The notes: generated from the sequence alone by a model not told the origin. A stretch of 64,000 nt of DNA from UBA11574 sp963752565 (GCA_963752565.1 CAVVZC010000002.1:1-64000); one strand, 5' to 3'. Counted from the first letter of the stretch, positions 24,879-33,977 are shown. A program made the numbers and translations.

Positions 24879-25444
24879 AATTCAATCAAAGACTCAAGCT
24901 CTTTCCAAGTGCCGACTTCCACGAAAGGATGACGTTTTCTGTTCCATGGTTGCTTGAAAATAATCGGCGTAACGCCCGCCTCGAAAAGTGGATAACATGT
25001 TTCAAGTCTGTCCTCCACAAAATAAGAAATATCTCTGCTTGAAAGCACATCGACCTTGGCGTCAAATGAACCTGTTGCAACAACCTCTATCGAATCAAAT
25101 TCAAAAGGCAATACGCTTTGTATCCATTCATATATGGGTTCTCTGGTCGATCGGGCGGTCACAAATAAAATGGGGCTGTGCAGTCGGCCGAGTCGGGTTA
25201 AGACATTCCTGGCACCTGGCATTGGTTTTAAAGGTACGTTATGGGTTCCATCCATTATCCGGGTCAAAATAGTCTCGATAAGAACCGGATCAATATCGAC
25301 ACAGTCTTCCAATGTATAACACGTGATGTCTTCGTATTTGACATCTCGAATTTTATAGTCTTTTCGTGCAATATCGAGAAACAACGTCATGGTGTCTGCA
25401 AAAACACCATCAATATCAAAAGCCAATGAAGATGGATTAATCAT
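24875..25444 (-). CDS. HAD-superfamily hydrolase, 5'-nucleotidase-like
   Basis: A 189-residue haloacid dehalogenase-fold protein. Motif I is AFDIDGVFAD with the nucleophile and acid/base aspartates, motif II is the Thr in ILFVTARS, and motif IV is FVEDRLETC, near HAD motifs of deoxy(pyrimidine) nucleotidases. The substrate is not known. Overlap with xerC suggests a shared transcript but no evident shared function. Confidence 0.75.
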   Translation of the reverse strand: MINPSSLAFDIDGVFADTMTLFLDIARKDYKIRDVKYEDITCYTLEDCVDIDPVLIETILTRIMDGTHNVPLKPMPGARNVLTRLGRLHSPILFVTARSTREPIYEWIQSVLPFEFDSIEVVATGSFDAKVDVLSSRDISYFVEDRLETCYPLFEAGVTPIIFKQPWNRKRHPFVEVGTWKELESLIEF

Positions 25445-25559
25445 AAACTTAGTACATGTATTCGTAAATACGTTACGTATTTATAACTTGGTTTTTTCAT
25501 TCTATGTATGCAAAAGTTTAAAGTGCCTATTTATCCCGTATTAAGCGATGATTGGCCGG
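25445..25559. repeat. Spacer with inverted fragment of the GGGATAAATAGGCACTT repeat
   Basis: Bases 25513-25548 read AAAGTGCCTATTTATCCCGT, the complement of the repeat end found at 11691-11824 and 16734-16900. Only the end of the unit is present. Confidence 0.6.
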
Positions 25560-25886
25560 CTATGACGCCCTGCGAGTTTTTTTCTTCAGTTTTATAATAC
25601 GGCGTCGATAAATATCCGCCATTTTTTTATCATTGTCATTCAGAGCATTTTCGCGATTTGCCTTAAGTGAGATAATTTTCTTCTTAATTTCACGAATTGA
25701 GGCATCAGGCGTTGTCGTGGTATCTTCTTTGATCCCCCTTGCTTTTTTAATGGCGCTGATGAGCTCTGCCTTGTTCATGCCATAAACACCAACTATTTCA
25801 GTCAGTTGCTTTCCAATTTCTCTCAATTCTTTGGCTGTCATTTTTTCCAGGGGTTTTTCTTTGGCTTCTTTTTTCTTCACACCCAT
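25560..25886 (-). CDS. Rho N-terminal-domain protein (stand-alone)
   Basis: A 108-residue, very lysine-rich protein. Residues 15-52 match the Rho N-terminal helical domain (LEKMTAKELREIGKQL, GVYGMNKAELISAIKKA), a SAP-like fold that contacts nucleic acid. The remainder is a charged helix rich in Lys/Arg (IREIKKKIISLKANREN). There is no ATPase part, so it is not Rho itself. It may be an RNA- or DNA-binding accessory protein; the function is unknown. It is a single gene preceded by AAAGGAGACG. Confidence 0.75.
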   Translation of the reverse strand: MGVKKKEAKEKPLEKMTAKELREIGKQLTEIVGVYGMNKAELISAIKKARGIKEDTTTTPDASIREIKKKIISLKANRENALNDNDKKMADIYRRRIIKLKKKTRRAS

Positions 25887-26086
25887 GCTTCAACGTCTCC
25901 TTTTCTAAACAATGGTTAAAAAGCACAAGCGGAGGCTGTAACACCCCCGCTGTGGATTAAATTTTTAGTGTTTTAAACCAGCTTAAATGAGTTTTTAAAA
26001 TACGCTACAGACCTATTATTATATCATCATTATTAAAAGATTTAATTAAGCAATTTTTTTAAATGATGTCAATAAATAGATGACTG

Positions 26087-26854
26087 TTATTCCTTTTCTT
26101 CTTTTTTTGTTTTGCCCATCGCATCGAGAAACGGCCGGAAAAGATCAATAGGAAACGGAAAGATTGTCGTTGTATTCTGCTCGGCAGAAATTTCGCGCAT
26201 GGTCTGAAGATATCTTAGCTGCAGGGCCACGGGGTGTTCACGAATAATCTCCGACGCCTCAGCCAGCTTGGCTGCAGCCTGGAACTCACCCTCAGCATTG
26301 ATTATTTTGGCACGTCTCTCCCGCTCCGCTTCAGCCTGCTTGGCCATGGATCGCTGCATGTCCTGGGGCAAATCAATATGTTTAAGCTCTACGGTTGTGA
26401 CCTTTATCCCCCACGGATCCGTATGGGTGTCGAGAATTTCCTGAAGTTGAGAATTGATTTTTTCCCTTGCAGACAATAGTTCATCAAGCTCCGCCTGACC
26501 GCATACACTTCTCAAGGTTGTCTGGGCCAGCTGGGCCATCGCATAGGCGTAATCTTCAACTTCGACAACAGCTTTTATGGGGTCGATAACCCTAAAATAA
26601 ATGACCGCATTCACCTTCACGGAGACATTGTCCCTGCTGATGACGTCTTGCGGGTCGACATCCATGGCAACAAGACGCATACTGACCTTTACCATTTTGT
26701 CTATGACCGGAATCAGTATGATCAGCCCCGGTCCTTTTGCCTTTATCACTCTGCCGAGCCTAAAGATAACACCCCGTTCATATTCGTTTAAAATGCGGAT
26801 GGCTGCAGAGAGAAAAAAGATTGTCAACACAACGATTGCAATGGTTGTATACAT
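26087..26854 (-). CDS. Slipin/stomatin-like SPFH protein
   Basis: A 255-residue membrane scaffold protein. One N-terminal membrane helix (IAIVVLTIFFLSAAIRI) is followed by an SPFH/PHB domain (EYERGVIFRLGRVIKAKGPG, then DVDPQDVISRDNVSVKVNAV) and a charged coiled coil (AKQAEAERERRAKIINAEGE). The partner NfeD protease lies immediately upstream (16 bp), the standard stomatin-NfeD operon. Such pairs are linked to membrane microdomains and quality control; the substrate is unknown. Confidence 0.92.
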   Translation of the reverse strand: MYTTIAIVVLTIFFLSAAIRILNEYERGVIFRLGRVIKAKGPGLIILIPVIDKMVKVSMRLVAMDVDPQDVISRDNVSVKVNAVIYFRVIDPIKAVVEVEDYAYAMAQLAQTTLRSVCGQAELDELLSAREKINSQLQEILDTHTDPWGIKVTTVELKHIDLPQDMQRSMAKQAEAERERRAKIINAEGEFQAAAKLAEASEIIREHPVALQLRYLQTMREISAEQNTTTIFPFPIDLFRPFLDAMGKTKKEEKE

Positions 26855-26869
26855 GGTATTCTCCTGTAT

Positions 26870-28150
26870 CTATTCTATAGGTTCCACTTCCAAAACAAGG
26901 TTGATAACCCTTACAACCCTGACCTTGGTCCCTGTTTCGATGGGATCTTTTGATATCGCTTTCCACAGTTCTCCGTGAACAAACACCTTGCCTTCCTGCA
27001 ATATGGCTTCTTTGACCACTCCGATTTCCCCCAAAAGACCCCTTGCACCCGTTTTTGGCTTTGACACTTGAGATTTAAAAACCAGCCCTGAAATAGCGAC
27101 AAAAAAACCGGAAACGACCACAAGCGTCGGTACAAGCACTTTCCACGATAATCTCATATCGGTGCCGTTGCTTTCAAAGAGCATCAAGGAGCCCAGTAAA
27201 AGTGAGGTAATGCCTGCAATACTCAAAAGACCGTAACTCGCGATTTTCATCTCCATGACAAAAAAAACAATGGCAAGCATAATAAGCAGAAATCCGGCAT
27301 AGTTGACCGGGATGGTCTGAAATGCAAAAAATGCCAGAATAATCGATATTCCGCCGACAACTCCGGGAAGCACAGCACCGGGATGAGACAGTTCAAAATA
27401 GAGGCCGGCAAGGCCGATCATCATAAGAATATACGCTACATTCGGATCACTGATGATCTTTAAAACCTTGGTCCGAAAGCTTTCCTCAATCATCGTTTTT
27501 TTAGGATTATCAAGCTTTAAAACCCCTTTGTTTTCAATTTTACGACCGTTAATCTGACGTATCAAATCATCCAGATCTTTTGCCACAAAATCGATGACAT
27601 TTGCCTTAAGGGCTTCGGTCTCCGTCACGGAAACGCTTTCGCGAACCGCCTTTTCAACCCATTGGACGTTCCTTCCCCTTTTTTCTGCGATGCTTTTGAC
27701 ATGGGCAACCATATCATTGGTGACTTTTTCAGACATTTTCCCGCCGATATCCTTGCCGCCGGCTCCCACCGGATGTGCGGCACCAATATTTGTTCCCGGC
27801 GCCATGGCAGCAATGTCTGCAGCGATGGTAATCATAACACCTGCCGAAGCGGCCCTGGCGCCGCTGGGTGCAACATAAGTCACAACCGGAACCTTGCTTG
27901 CAAAGATTGCCTTGACGATTTTACGCATCGATTCAGCAAGGCCGCCGGGCGTGTCGATCTTAATAATGATACATGAAACGCCATCTCCGGACGCCTTGTT
28001 AATTCCCTTTTTTAAAAAATCAGCCACAGCGGGATTGATGGAGCCCGAAATTTCAATGATATAGACTTCATTTTCGGCCGACAAAATATTTCCGGGAAAG
28101 CAAAATAAAAATAATAACAACGCCGGTATAATAAAAATTATTCTTTTCAT
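26870..28150 (-). CDS. NfeD-family membrane serine protease (long form)
   Basis: A 426-residue protein with a signal peptide (IIFIIPALLLFLFCFPGN) and an N-terminal ClpP-class protease domain. The catalytic serine is in GARAASAGVMITIAAD and the lysine is expected near residue 140. Four to five membrane helices and a C-terminal OB-fold NfeD domain (GEIGVVKEAILQEGKVFVHG) follow. This is the long NfeD1b form, which cleaves the C terminus of partner stomatins in archaea. It lies between the glycosylase and slipin genes with 3 bp and 16 bp spacing. Confidence 0.92.
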   Translation of the reverse strand: MKRIIFIIPALLLFLFCFPGNILSAENEVYIIEISGSINPAVADFLKKGINKASGDGVSCIIIKIDTPGGLAESMRKIVKAIFASKVPVVTYVAPSGARAASAGVMITIAADIAAMAPGTNIGAAHPVGAGGKDIGGKMSEKVTNDMVAHVKSIAEKRGRNVQWVEKAVRESVSVTETEALKANVIDFVAKDLDDLIRQINGRKIENKGVLKLDNPKKTMIEESFRTKVLKIISDPNVAYILMMIGLAGLYFELSHPGAVLPGVVGGISIILAFFAFQTIPVNYAGFLLIMLAIVFFVMEMKIASYGLLSIAGITSLLLGSLMLFESNGTDMRLSWKVLVPTLVVVSGFFVAISGLVFKSQVSKPKTGARGLLGEIGVVKEAILQEGKVFVHGELWKAISKDPIETGTKVRVVRVINLVLEVEPIE

Positions 28151-28153
28151 TAA

Positions 28154-28873
28154 TCAAGCACCCATAGCTTTCATTATTTTTTTCATATCCTCCCAAACAT
28201 CCCGTTTCTTGTTTGCATTACGAAGCAAATATGCAGGATGATATGTCGGTAACACCCTTGTCCCCATATAATCGTAAAAACATCCTCTGAGTTTTGAAAT
28301 CGGCGTTTTGGTTTCAAGAAGTGTCTGAGCGGCAAAAGTCCCCAGTGCACAAATAATATCCGGTTTTACGGATGCAATCTGGCGTTTTAAAAAAGGAAAG
28401 CACATGTCGATCTCATCTGCCATTGGATTTCTGTTTCCCGGAGGACGACACTTAATGATATTACAGATATAGACCTGTTCCCGCGTATGATCCATCGCTT
28501 CGATGATTTTGGTAAGAAGCCTTCCTGCAGCCCCGACAAAGGGTTCGCCGATTTGATCCTCATCATATCCCGGTCCTTCCCCCACAAACATGAGCCTCGC
28601 ATGAGGATCGCCGGTGCCGAATACAATGTTTTTCCGGTTTTTAGAAAGCCTGCAGCGTCTGCAGTCCCCCAGATCCTTTCGAATGGCCTCAAGTGTTTCT
28701 GACGAAAACCCCTTTTTGCGTCCCCAGCTTTTAATCTTTTCGAGGCTTTCCTTTGAACATTCAAACCCCTGACATCCGTTTTCAGACAATATTCTGAAAA
28801 AAGTCTTTATTTCTTCCAGTGTGGTGGTAATCCCTGATTTTGTTACATCAGGATTGGATTCGTAAAATGTCAT
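28154..28873 (-). CDS. udg: Type 4 (Fe-S) uracil-DNA glycosylase
   Basis: It removes uracil from DNA. The 239-residue enzyme has family 4 motif 1 GEGPGYDEDQIGEPFVG, the motif 2 region HPAYLLRN, and four cysteines for a 4Fe-4S cluster (CRRC near residue 73, then YICNIIKC). An N-terminal extension of about 60 residues precedes the catalytic core. The first gene of the udg-nfeD-slipin run, separated from nfeD by 3 bases. Confidence 0.93.
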   Translation of the reverse strand: MTFYESNPDVTKSGITTTLEEIKTFFRILSENGCQGFECSKESLEKIKSWGRKKGFSSETLEAIRKDLGDCRRCRLSKNRKNIVFGTGDPHARLMFVGEGPGYDEDQIGEPFVGAAGRLLTKIIEAMDHTREQVYICNIIKCRPPGNRNPMADEIDMCFPFLKRQIASVKPDIICALGTFAAQTLLETKTPISKLRGCFYDYMGTRVLPTYHPAYLLRNANKKRDVWEDMKKIMKAMGA

Positions 28874-29177
28874 AAAATTTAGTTCTTCTCCAAATTAGTT
28901 GGAGAAAAGGATTCGAGGATTCAAGGATTCCAGGGGTCAAGTGATAGTAAACGCTTTGATTCAGAAGACGTTAACATTGGAGTTTTTTCTGCCTTTATTC
29001 CTCGATCTTTTCAAAAATATGTTCTTATAAGAAAGTGACTCCAAGGATCAAGGTATTATCTTTATTTGTTTGTTTTTAAAGCTTTTTCACTCGAACCTTG
29101 CCTGTCCCGACGGGCTTTTTGACGGGGAACCTTGGACCCTTGGCCCCTTATCAATCGACCAACTCTTTGGGAGATGA
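28874..29177. repeat. Spacer with GGATTCAAGG-type direct and inverted repeats
   Basis: It contains GGATTCGAGGATTCAAGGAT and then TCCAGGGGTCAAG on one side, and AACCTTGGACCCTTGGCCCC on the other, which are partly complementary. ACTCCAAGGATCAAGG lies between. No gene is seen. Confidence 0.5.
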
Positions 29178-30374
29178 TTATAATATTTTTAATATCCGAT
29201 CCAGCAAAAGATTAGCGACATCATCTTTGGGCATTTTGGGTAAATTCTCTTTTGTGCCGTCTTTATAAAACAGCGTTACCGTATTTGTGTCGGCACCGAA
29301 ACCGGAATCAGGATGACCCACGATATTCCCGACAATGATGTCGAGATTTTTTTCAGCCAGTTTTTGTTCTGCATGTCGTTCAAGGTGTTCGGTTTCCGCA
29401 GCAAATCCCACGAGAATCCGTTCGTTTTTATTCCTGCCGATTTCTTTTAGAATATCCTGGGTTCTTTCCAGAGACAAAACCAGTTCATCCTTTTGTTTCT
29501 TGAGTTTTTGTTCTGCATGATCCTTAGGCCGGTAATCGGAAACCGCAGCTGATTTGATAATGATATCGGAATGCGCCATATTCTCAAATACAGCAAGGGC
29601 CATCTCTTTGGCGGTGTTCACCCTGATCACGGCGACATTGTTGGGATCCAAAAGGTTTGACGGACCGGTAATCAAAGTAACCTCGCCGCCTCTATACTCG
29701 GCAGCCCTTGCAACTGCAAACCCCATTTTGCCGGAAGAAGGGTTACTGATAAATCTGACGGGATCGATAGGTTCTCGGGTGGGACCAGCGGTAACAAGTA
29801 TTTTCTTATCTTTCAGATCTTTGGGCGTAAGGTAGAAAAGAGTTCTGTCCAATATGTCATGAGGTTCAGGAAGACGACCGGGTCCTGTGGTTCCGCATGC
29901 CAGGCTCCCAGACTCCGGGTCTATGACAAAATGCCCATCAGACCGGAGTGTTGCAAGATTTCTCTGTACGGCATTGCTTTGATACATATGCGTGTTCATT
30001 GAAGGGCAGAGGACCACAGGGCACGTTACAGCCATCATGAAGGTACTCAGGGCATCATCGGCAATCCCGTTGGCCAGCTTACCGATAATGTTGGCGGTTG
30101 CCGGGGCAATTACTACGGCATCTGCTTTTTCGGCCCAGTCAATGTGCCTTATGGATGCATCATCGCTTTCCTTAAAAAGATCCGTGCACACCGCTTGACC
30201 GGATAAGGCTTGAAAGGTCCATGCCCCAACAAACGCTTGGGTGTTTTTTGTCATAATGACCCTGACATTGGCGCCTTTTTTTACAAGAAGTCTCAAAAGC
30301 TCAGCGCTTTTATATGCAGCGATGCCTCCGGATACTCCCAGAATAATATTTTTGTTGTCGATAATACGTTTCAT
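29178..30374 (-). CDS. coaBC: Bifunctional phosphopantothenoylcysteine decarboxylase/synthetase
   Basis: It makes 4'-phosphopantetheine in coenzyme A synthesis: CoaB adds cysteine to phosphopantothenate with CTP and CoaC decarboxylates with FMN. The 398-residue fusion has the flavin-binding CoaC half (GVSGGIAAYKSAELLRLL at the start, APATANIIGK, CPSMNTHMY) and the CoaB half from about residue 190 (VTAGPTREPIDPVRFISNPS, then the GKMG turn and the KKQKDELVLSLERTQDIL region). Length is typical. Confidence 0.96.
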   Translation of the reverse strand: MKRIIDNKNIILGVSGGIAAYKSAELLRLLVKKGANVRVIMTKNTQAFVGAWTFQALSGQAVCTDLFKESDDASIRHIDWAEKADAVVIAPATANIIGKLANGIADDALSTFMMAVTCPVVLCPSMNTHMYQSNAVQRNLATLRSDGHFVIDPESGSLACGTTGPGRLPEPHDILDRTLFYLTPKDLKDKKILVTAGPTREPIDPVRFISNPSSGKMGFAVARAAEYRGGEVTLITGPSNLLDPNNVAVIRVNTAKEMALAVFENMAHSDIIIKSAAVSDYRPKDHAEQKLKKQKDELVLSLERTQDILKEIGRNKNERILVGFAAETEHLERHAEQKLAEKNLDIIVGNIVGHPDSGFGADTNTVTLFYKDGTKENLPKMPKDDVANLLLDRILKIL

Positions 30375-30399
30375 AAGCGATATTTTTCCTTAAAAAAAT

Positions 30400-30678
30400 T
30401 TATTTAGGACCGCTAAGATAATTTCGAAATTGCATAAGTTTTTGCACGTTATGATACTTAAGCAGAAGATCAATCCACCTGTTGAATAGCTTGATAAGAT
30501 CCTCCGGCGATGTTTCATTGAGTTTTCTCTCGATTCCAGAAAGTGCATCCATAAGGTCCCGGCGTTCGGGTTCACATTTTAAAAGATATCTGTAGATTTC
30601 GGCGGCTTTTAATAAATTACCCTGATCAGCATAAACTTTCGCCATTGTCCGGGTATAAAAGACATCGTCTTTAGTCAA
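30400..30678 (-). CDS. Small TPR-like protein downstream of ftsB
   Basis: A 92-residue helical protein whose first half (YTRTMAKVYADQGNLLKAAE, then IYRYLLKCEP) fits a single tetratricopeptide repeat. A second helical segment follows (LIKLFNRWIDLLLKYH). No catalytic motif, signal or membrane segment is seen. It overlaps ftsB by 8 bases and shares its direction, so it belongs to the murJ-ftsB transcript; the function is unknown. Confidence 0.7.
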   Translation of the reverse strand: MTKDDVFYTRTMAKVYADQGNLLKAAEIYRYLLKCEPERRDLMDALSGIERKLNETSPEDLIKLFNRWIDLLLKYHNVQKLMQFRNYLSGPK

Positions 30679-30976
30679 TTTTTTTTGGACCTTTCTTTTT
30701 TTTTACCTTGATGATCATTTCGTCTTTGCCGATAACACCCAGCTCCTTTCTGGCCACATCTTCAACATAGCTAGGATCATTCTTCAACCGCTCTATTTCT
30801 CGATATAAAGAGAGATTTTCCTTTTTAAGCGCATCATTTTTTTTCGACAAGTTATCCTTTTCCATTTTAAGTTTATACAGATCCGTAAGGCTGTTTTCAC
30901 CGAATGCGATAAACAACAACATCAAAAACATCGTCATTATTGCTAAAACAAACATTATATTATTCTTCAAACTCAC
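30671..30976 (-). CDS. ftsB: FtsB/DivIC-type septum formation initiator
   Basis: A 101-residue single-pass membrane protein of the divisome: short cytoplasmic start, membrane helix (IMFVLAIMTMFLMLLFIAF), a leucine-zipper coiled coil (LYKLKMEKDNLSKKNDALKK) and the characteristic end YVEDVARKELGVIGKDEM. The family bridges FtsL and FtsQ and helps activate septal peptidoglycan synthesis. It overlaps murJ by 4 bases. Confidence 0.88.
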   Translation of the reverse strand: MSLKNNIMFVLAIMTMFLMLLFIAFGENSLTDLYKLKMEKDNLSKKNDALKKENLSLYREIERLKNDPSYVEDVARKELGVIGKDEMIIKVKKKKGPKKID

Positions 30977-32565
30977 GCTTTATCCTTCCCTTTTCTGGCG
31001 ATGGCCATAACCTTTTCCAATTCCCAACTTTTAAGCAGCAAAGAAAAAGAACCATAAAACACGAGGCCGATAATTATACTTCCCACAAGCCCAAAGAAAA
31101 GGCCCGTCAGACTCCCGCCTTCAGAAGGAATTATGAATAGAGCAGCCGCCCAGACAGCAGCACCCATAAATGCTGAACAGATTATGGTCTTATAAACGGA
31201 CGTCATAATCGTTTTCAATTCCAGCATGCCGAGCTTTGTCTTTAAAGCCCATCCAAGAAGTCCAAGGTTTAACATGGAAGCCAGAGAAGTGGCGAGTGCA
31301 AGTCCTCCATGCCCCAGTGGCCCCATGAGAACGATGCCAAGAATGATATTGGCACAGACAGATATGACAGCCATTCGTACCGGAGTTTTCGTATCCTGCA
31401 GTGCATAAAATGTTGAAACCACAATCCGCACGGCTGAAAAAGCCCATAATCCCACACTATAGTATAAAAGGGCATATGCAGTCAAATGCGCGGTCTTTGC
31501 ATCAAAAGCACCCCTTTTAAATAATAACGTAACGATCGGTTCTCTTAAAACGATCAGTCCGACCATCGAGGGAATGGTAATAAAAAAAACCAGTTTCATC
31601 GCATATGCAAAGGTATCCCGGACCGCCTGCAAGTCCTTTTTTGCGGCCTGTCTTGAAATACTCGGCAAAACAGCGGTTGCTGTTGCTATTGCAAATATCC
31701 CAAGGGGAAACTGCACCAAACGATCGGCATAATATAGATACGAAACGCTCCCTTCGGGAAGCAGCGAAGCCAAAAGGGTCCCCACCAGGATATTGATTTG
31801 ATAGACAGCAGCGCCGAATATGGTGGGAATCATCAACAAGCCTATTTTCTTGAGGCCGGGATGGAAAAATTTTGCTTTTTGCCAAAAATAGAATCCTTTT
31901 TTAATCAAAAACGGCACCTGAAACCCAAGCTGCAAAATACCACCGATCACCACACCGACGGCCAGACCTGTTACAGGATCGGTCATGTGCGGTGAAATTA
32001 AAAAAACCGAACATATAATGGCGATGTTCAGAAAAACAGGGGCAAGGGCCGGTGCAGCGAAGTGGCCAAGAACATTAAGGATTCCCATGGAAAGAGCAAC
32101 CATTCCGATAAAGAAGATATACGGGAACATGATTCGCGTGAGAAAAATGGTGACGGATAATTTTTCGGGTGAATCAATAAAGCCGGGTGCAATGATGCGA
32201 ATGATAAGTGGAGACAAAAAAATACCTGCAATGGCAACGACAACCAGCAGCACCGACAACAGCCTTATGGCGGATCTTGCCATTTCAAAGGCTTCATCTT
32301 TTCCTCGATTCGTGAGCGTTTCAGTAAATACAGGGATAAATGCAACGCTTAAAGAACCCTCGGCAAAAAGCCTTCTTAAAAGGTTTGGAATTCTGAACGC
32401 CACAAAGAATGCATCTGAGCTCAACCCTGCACCGAAAAACCAGGCAATGACAACATCTCTTATAAATCCGAAAATACGGCTCAATAACGTCGCTGATCCA
32501 ACAACGCCTGCGGCTTTGGTTACGCGGTCATTTTCATGACCGGTTTGTTTTATTGAAGGGTTCAT
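30973..32565 (-). CDS. murJ: Lipid II flippase MurJ
   Basis: A ~530-residue MOP-superfamily membrane protein with about 14 helices that flips lipid II to the periplasm. The start of the fold reads GSATLLSRIFGFIRDVVIAW. It also has the FRIPNLLRRLFAEGSLSVAF and FIPVF segment typical of MurJ/MviN. Start MNPSIKQT (32565) is preferred over a TTG three codons earlier that lies within a hairpin. The overlap with ftsB links wall precursor export with division. Confidence 0.95.
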   Translation of the reverse strand: MNPSIKQTGHENDRVTKAAGVVGSATLLSRIFGFIRDVVIAWFFGAGLSSDAFFVAFRIPNLLRRLFAEGSLSVAFIPVFTETLTNRGKDEAFEMARSAIRLLSVLLVVVAIAGIFLSPLIIRIIAPGFIDSPEKLSVTIFLTRIMFPYIFFIGMVALSMGILNVLGHFAAPALAPVFLNIAIICSVFLISPHMTDPVTGLAVGVVIGGILQLGFQVPFLIKKGFYFWQKAKFFHPGLKKIGLLMIPTIFGAAVYQINILVGTLLASLLPEGSVSYLYYADRLVQFPLGIFAIATATAVLPSISRQAAKKDLQAVRDTFAYAMKLVFFITIPSMVGLIVLREPIVTLLFKRGAFDAKTAHLTAYALLYYSVGLWAFSAVRIVVSTFYALQDTKTPVRMAVISVCANIILGIVLMGPLGHGGLALATSLASMLNLGLLGWALKTKLGMLELKTIMTSVYKTIICSAFMGAAVWAAALFIIPSEGGSLTGLFFGLVGSIIIGLVFYGSFSLLLKSWELEKVMAIARKGKDKA

Positions 32566-32573
32566 TATTCGCA

Positions 32574-32633
32574 ATAAAATCGTGTAACGATTTTATGAAA
32601 GTTTAGTCCTTTGAAACAAATCGATTTCAAAGG
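32574..32633. repeat. Two small hairpins upstream of murJ
   Basis: The first hairpin is ATAAAATCG/CGATTTTAT (32574-32596). The second is CCTTTGAAA/TTTCAAAGG (32609-32633) with loop CAAATCGA. The same pair, in the same order and with the common word GTTTAGTCCTTTGAAAC, occurs at 63112-63218. Both are dispersed short palindromic repeats rather than classical terminators. Confidence 0.75.
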
Positions 32634-32656
32634 CAAACGTGTTACAAAAATAGTTC

Positions 32657-32685
32657 TTGACATATATTCAATAAGTTCATAATTT
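32657..32685 (+). promoter_or_regulatory. Promoter of rpsT
   Basis: TTGACA (32657-32662) and TAATTT (32680-32685) are separated by 17 bases, about 40 bases before the rpsT start. Confidence 0.8.
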
Positions 32686-32725
32686 ACACCTTTTAAATTA
32701 ATAATGAAAGGAGTTTATTAAGAAA

Positions 32726-32992
32726 TTGGCCAATCATAAATCAGCACTTAAACGCGCGCGTCAGAACGAGATCAGACGGTTGCGTAATAAATCCGTTAAA
32801 ACAAGGGTAAAAAGTATTGTCAAAGATGTGCGACTTTCTGTGAGCGAAAACGCGAAAGAAACGGCATTGAAAAAACTCGAAACGGCGAAATCGAACATTG
32901 ATCGGGCAGCCCAAAAAGGTGTGATTCACAAAAAAACGGCTTCTCGCAAAATTTCACGCCTATCGAAATTGGTAAACACCATCTCCGCCTAA
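32726..32992 (+). CDS. rpsT: 30S ribosomal protein S20
   Basis: A small-subunit protein binding 16S rRNA. Its 88 residues form a long basic helical bundle, with ANHKSALKRARQNEIRR at the start and KGVIHKKTASRKISRL near the end, both diagnostic. It starts with TTG behind GAAAGGAG; S20 genes commonly use weak start codons for autoregulation. Single gene with its own promoter and terminator, divergent from murJ. Confidence 0.97.
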   Translation: MANHKSALKRARQNEIRRLRNKSVKTRVKSIVKDVRLSVSENAKETALKKLETAKSNIDRAAQKGVIHKKTASRKISRLSKLVNTISA

Positions 32993-32995
32993 CCG

Positions 32996-33056
32996 GAAAA
33001 AAGCGCAACGTGCAAAATGAAATTTCTACATTCTTTGTACGATGCGCTTTTTTGTT
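32996..33056 (+). terminator. Terminator of rpsT (bidirectional)
   Basis: AAAAAAGCGCA and TGCGCTTTTTT form the base of a long stem, extended by GTGCAAA/TTTGTAC and CATT/AATG-like pairs. A T-rich end lies on either strand, so it may also serve lptE from the other side. Confidence 0.85.
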
Positions 33057-33063
33057 GAGTTCT

Positions 33064-33603
33064 TTAAAAATCGTCTGTTAAACGGTTGTGGACTTTTTCT
33101 GCAAGTTTTTTAGAAAGGGTTTCGATGGCTTGGCGCTTGTTAGTTTCGGTAGTCAGTCTGTCCGTCGCCACATCATATTCTTCGAATTCAGAAATGCGTG
33201 ATGCGGACCATTTTACCCCACCACCCGAATCTGTTAACTTTAAATTGACGGTAATTTCCACCCGCCTTGCGAGAGCGCTTTGCTGCGCTCGACGGGAAAT
33301 TGTCGTGATGCGCTCGGATTCAATAACACCGGTAAGGACTGCGTCAGCCTCCTTGCTGTATTTCTGAACACGCCTTCCCCTCCGGCTAAATTCAAATATC
33401 AGGTCATTTGTAATGATATTTTCCAGCCCGGTTTCCGGGGTGCGGTTTTCAAAAATTTCTATGGCAATCGTCTGAATTCCTCCCGGTAAATTTCCACTCC
33501 CTGTAAACCGATAACCGCAAGCCGAAAAAAACAAGGGGATAAAAATGACCGCCCAGATATATTTTGGGTGATAAAAAGAGGCTCTCATAGCTTTTAAGTT
33601 CAT
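33064..33603 (-). CDS. lptE: LPS-assembly lipoprotein LptE
   Basis: The outer-membrane lipoprotein that plugs LptD in lipopolysaccharide export. About 179 residues: a hydrophobic signal (YIWAVIFIPLFF), lipobox FSAC and the family start CGYRFTGSGNLPGGIQ. The body has VTVNLKL-type strands and the end TLSKKLAEKVHNRLTDDF. The start at 33603 (MNLKAMRASF) or 33588 (MRASF) is reasonable; further upstream the frame enters a dispersed repeat. It lies downstream of leuS, the same order as in E. coli. Confidence 0.88.
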   Translation of the reverse strand: MNLKAMRASFYHPKYIWAVIFIPLFFSACGYRFTGSGNLPGGIQTIAIEIFENRTPETGLENIITNDLIFEFSRRGRRVQKYSKEADAVLTGVIESERITTISRRAQQSALARRVEITVNLKLTDSGGGVKWSASRISEFEEYDVATDRLTTETNKRQAIETLSKKLAEKVHNRLTDDF

Positions 33604-33629
33604 GAAGTAAAGGATCCTAACCCAAAGGT

Positions 33630-33976
33630 CCAGACTTTGGTCTCGCCCCGAAAGGAACTTGCTTTGTCTAAAGTTTATCGACTGATTGAAATGCCAAATA
33701 TCAAATCCCAAATAACAAACAAATCCCAATGACCAAAATTCGAAAATCTAAACAATATCTCATCCAGGAACGTTTTGTTCATTTAATATTGCAATTTAAT
33801 TTTTTTTTTGAAATTTGGTGCTTAGAATTTGTGAATTTAATTGTTATTTGATGCTTGAAATTTGGAATTTATTTTTTATTTGGTGCTTGGAATTTGTAAT
33901 TTTAGACACAAAACACCAAGACAGAATCAGTCAGTTATCTCTGACCTGACCCAGAGGACCAGAGTTTCAATGTTAG
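33630..33976. repeat. ~330 bp AT-rich dispersed repeat, copy 2
   Basis: Same plan as 12606-12935 and 50120-50505: AAATGCCAAATATCAAATCC, ATGACCAAAATTCGAAAA, AATTTGGTGCTTGGAATTTG, ACACAAAACACCAAGAC, GACCCAGAGGACCAG. It fills the leuS-lptE space. It is longer in the middle because the TTTGGTGCTT-type unit is repeated. Confidence 0.8.
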
Positions 33977-33977
33977 A

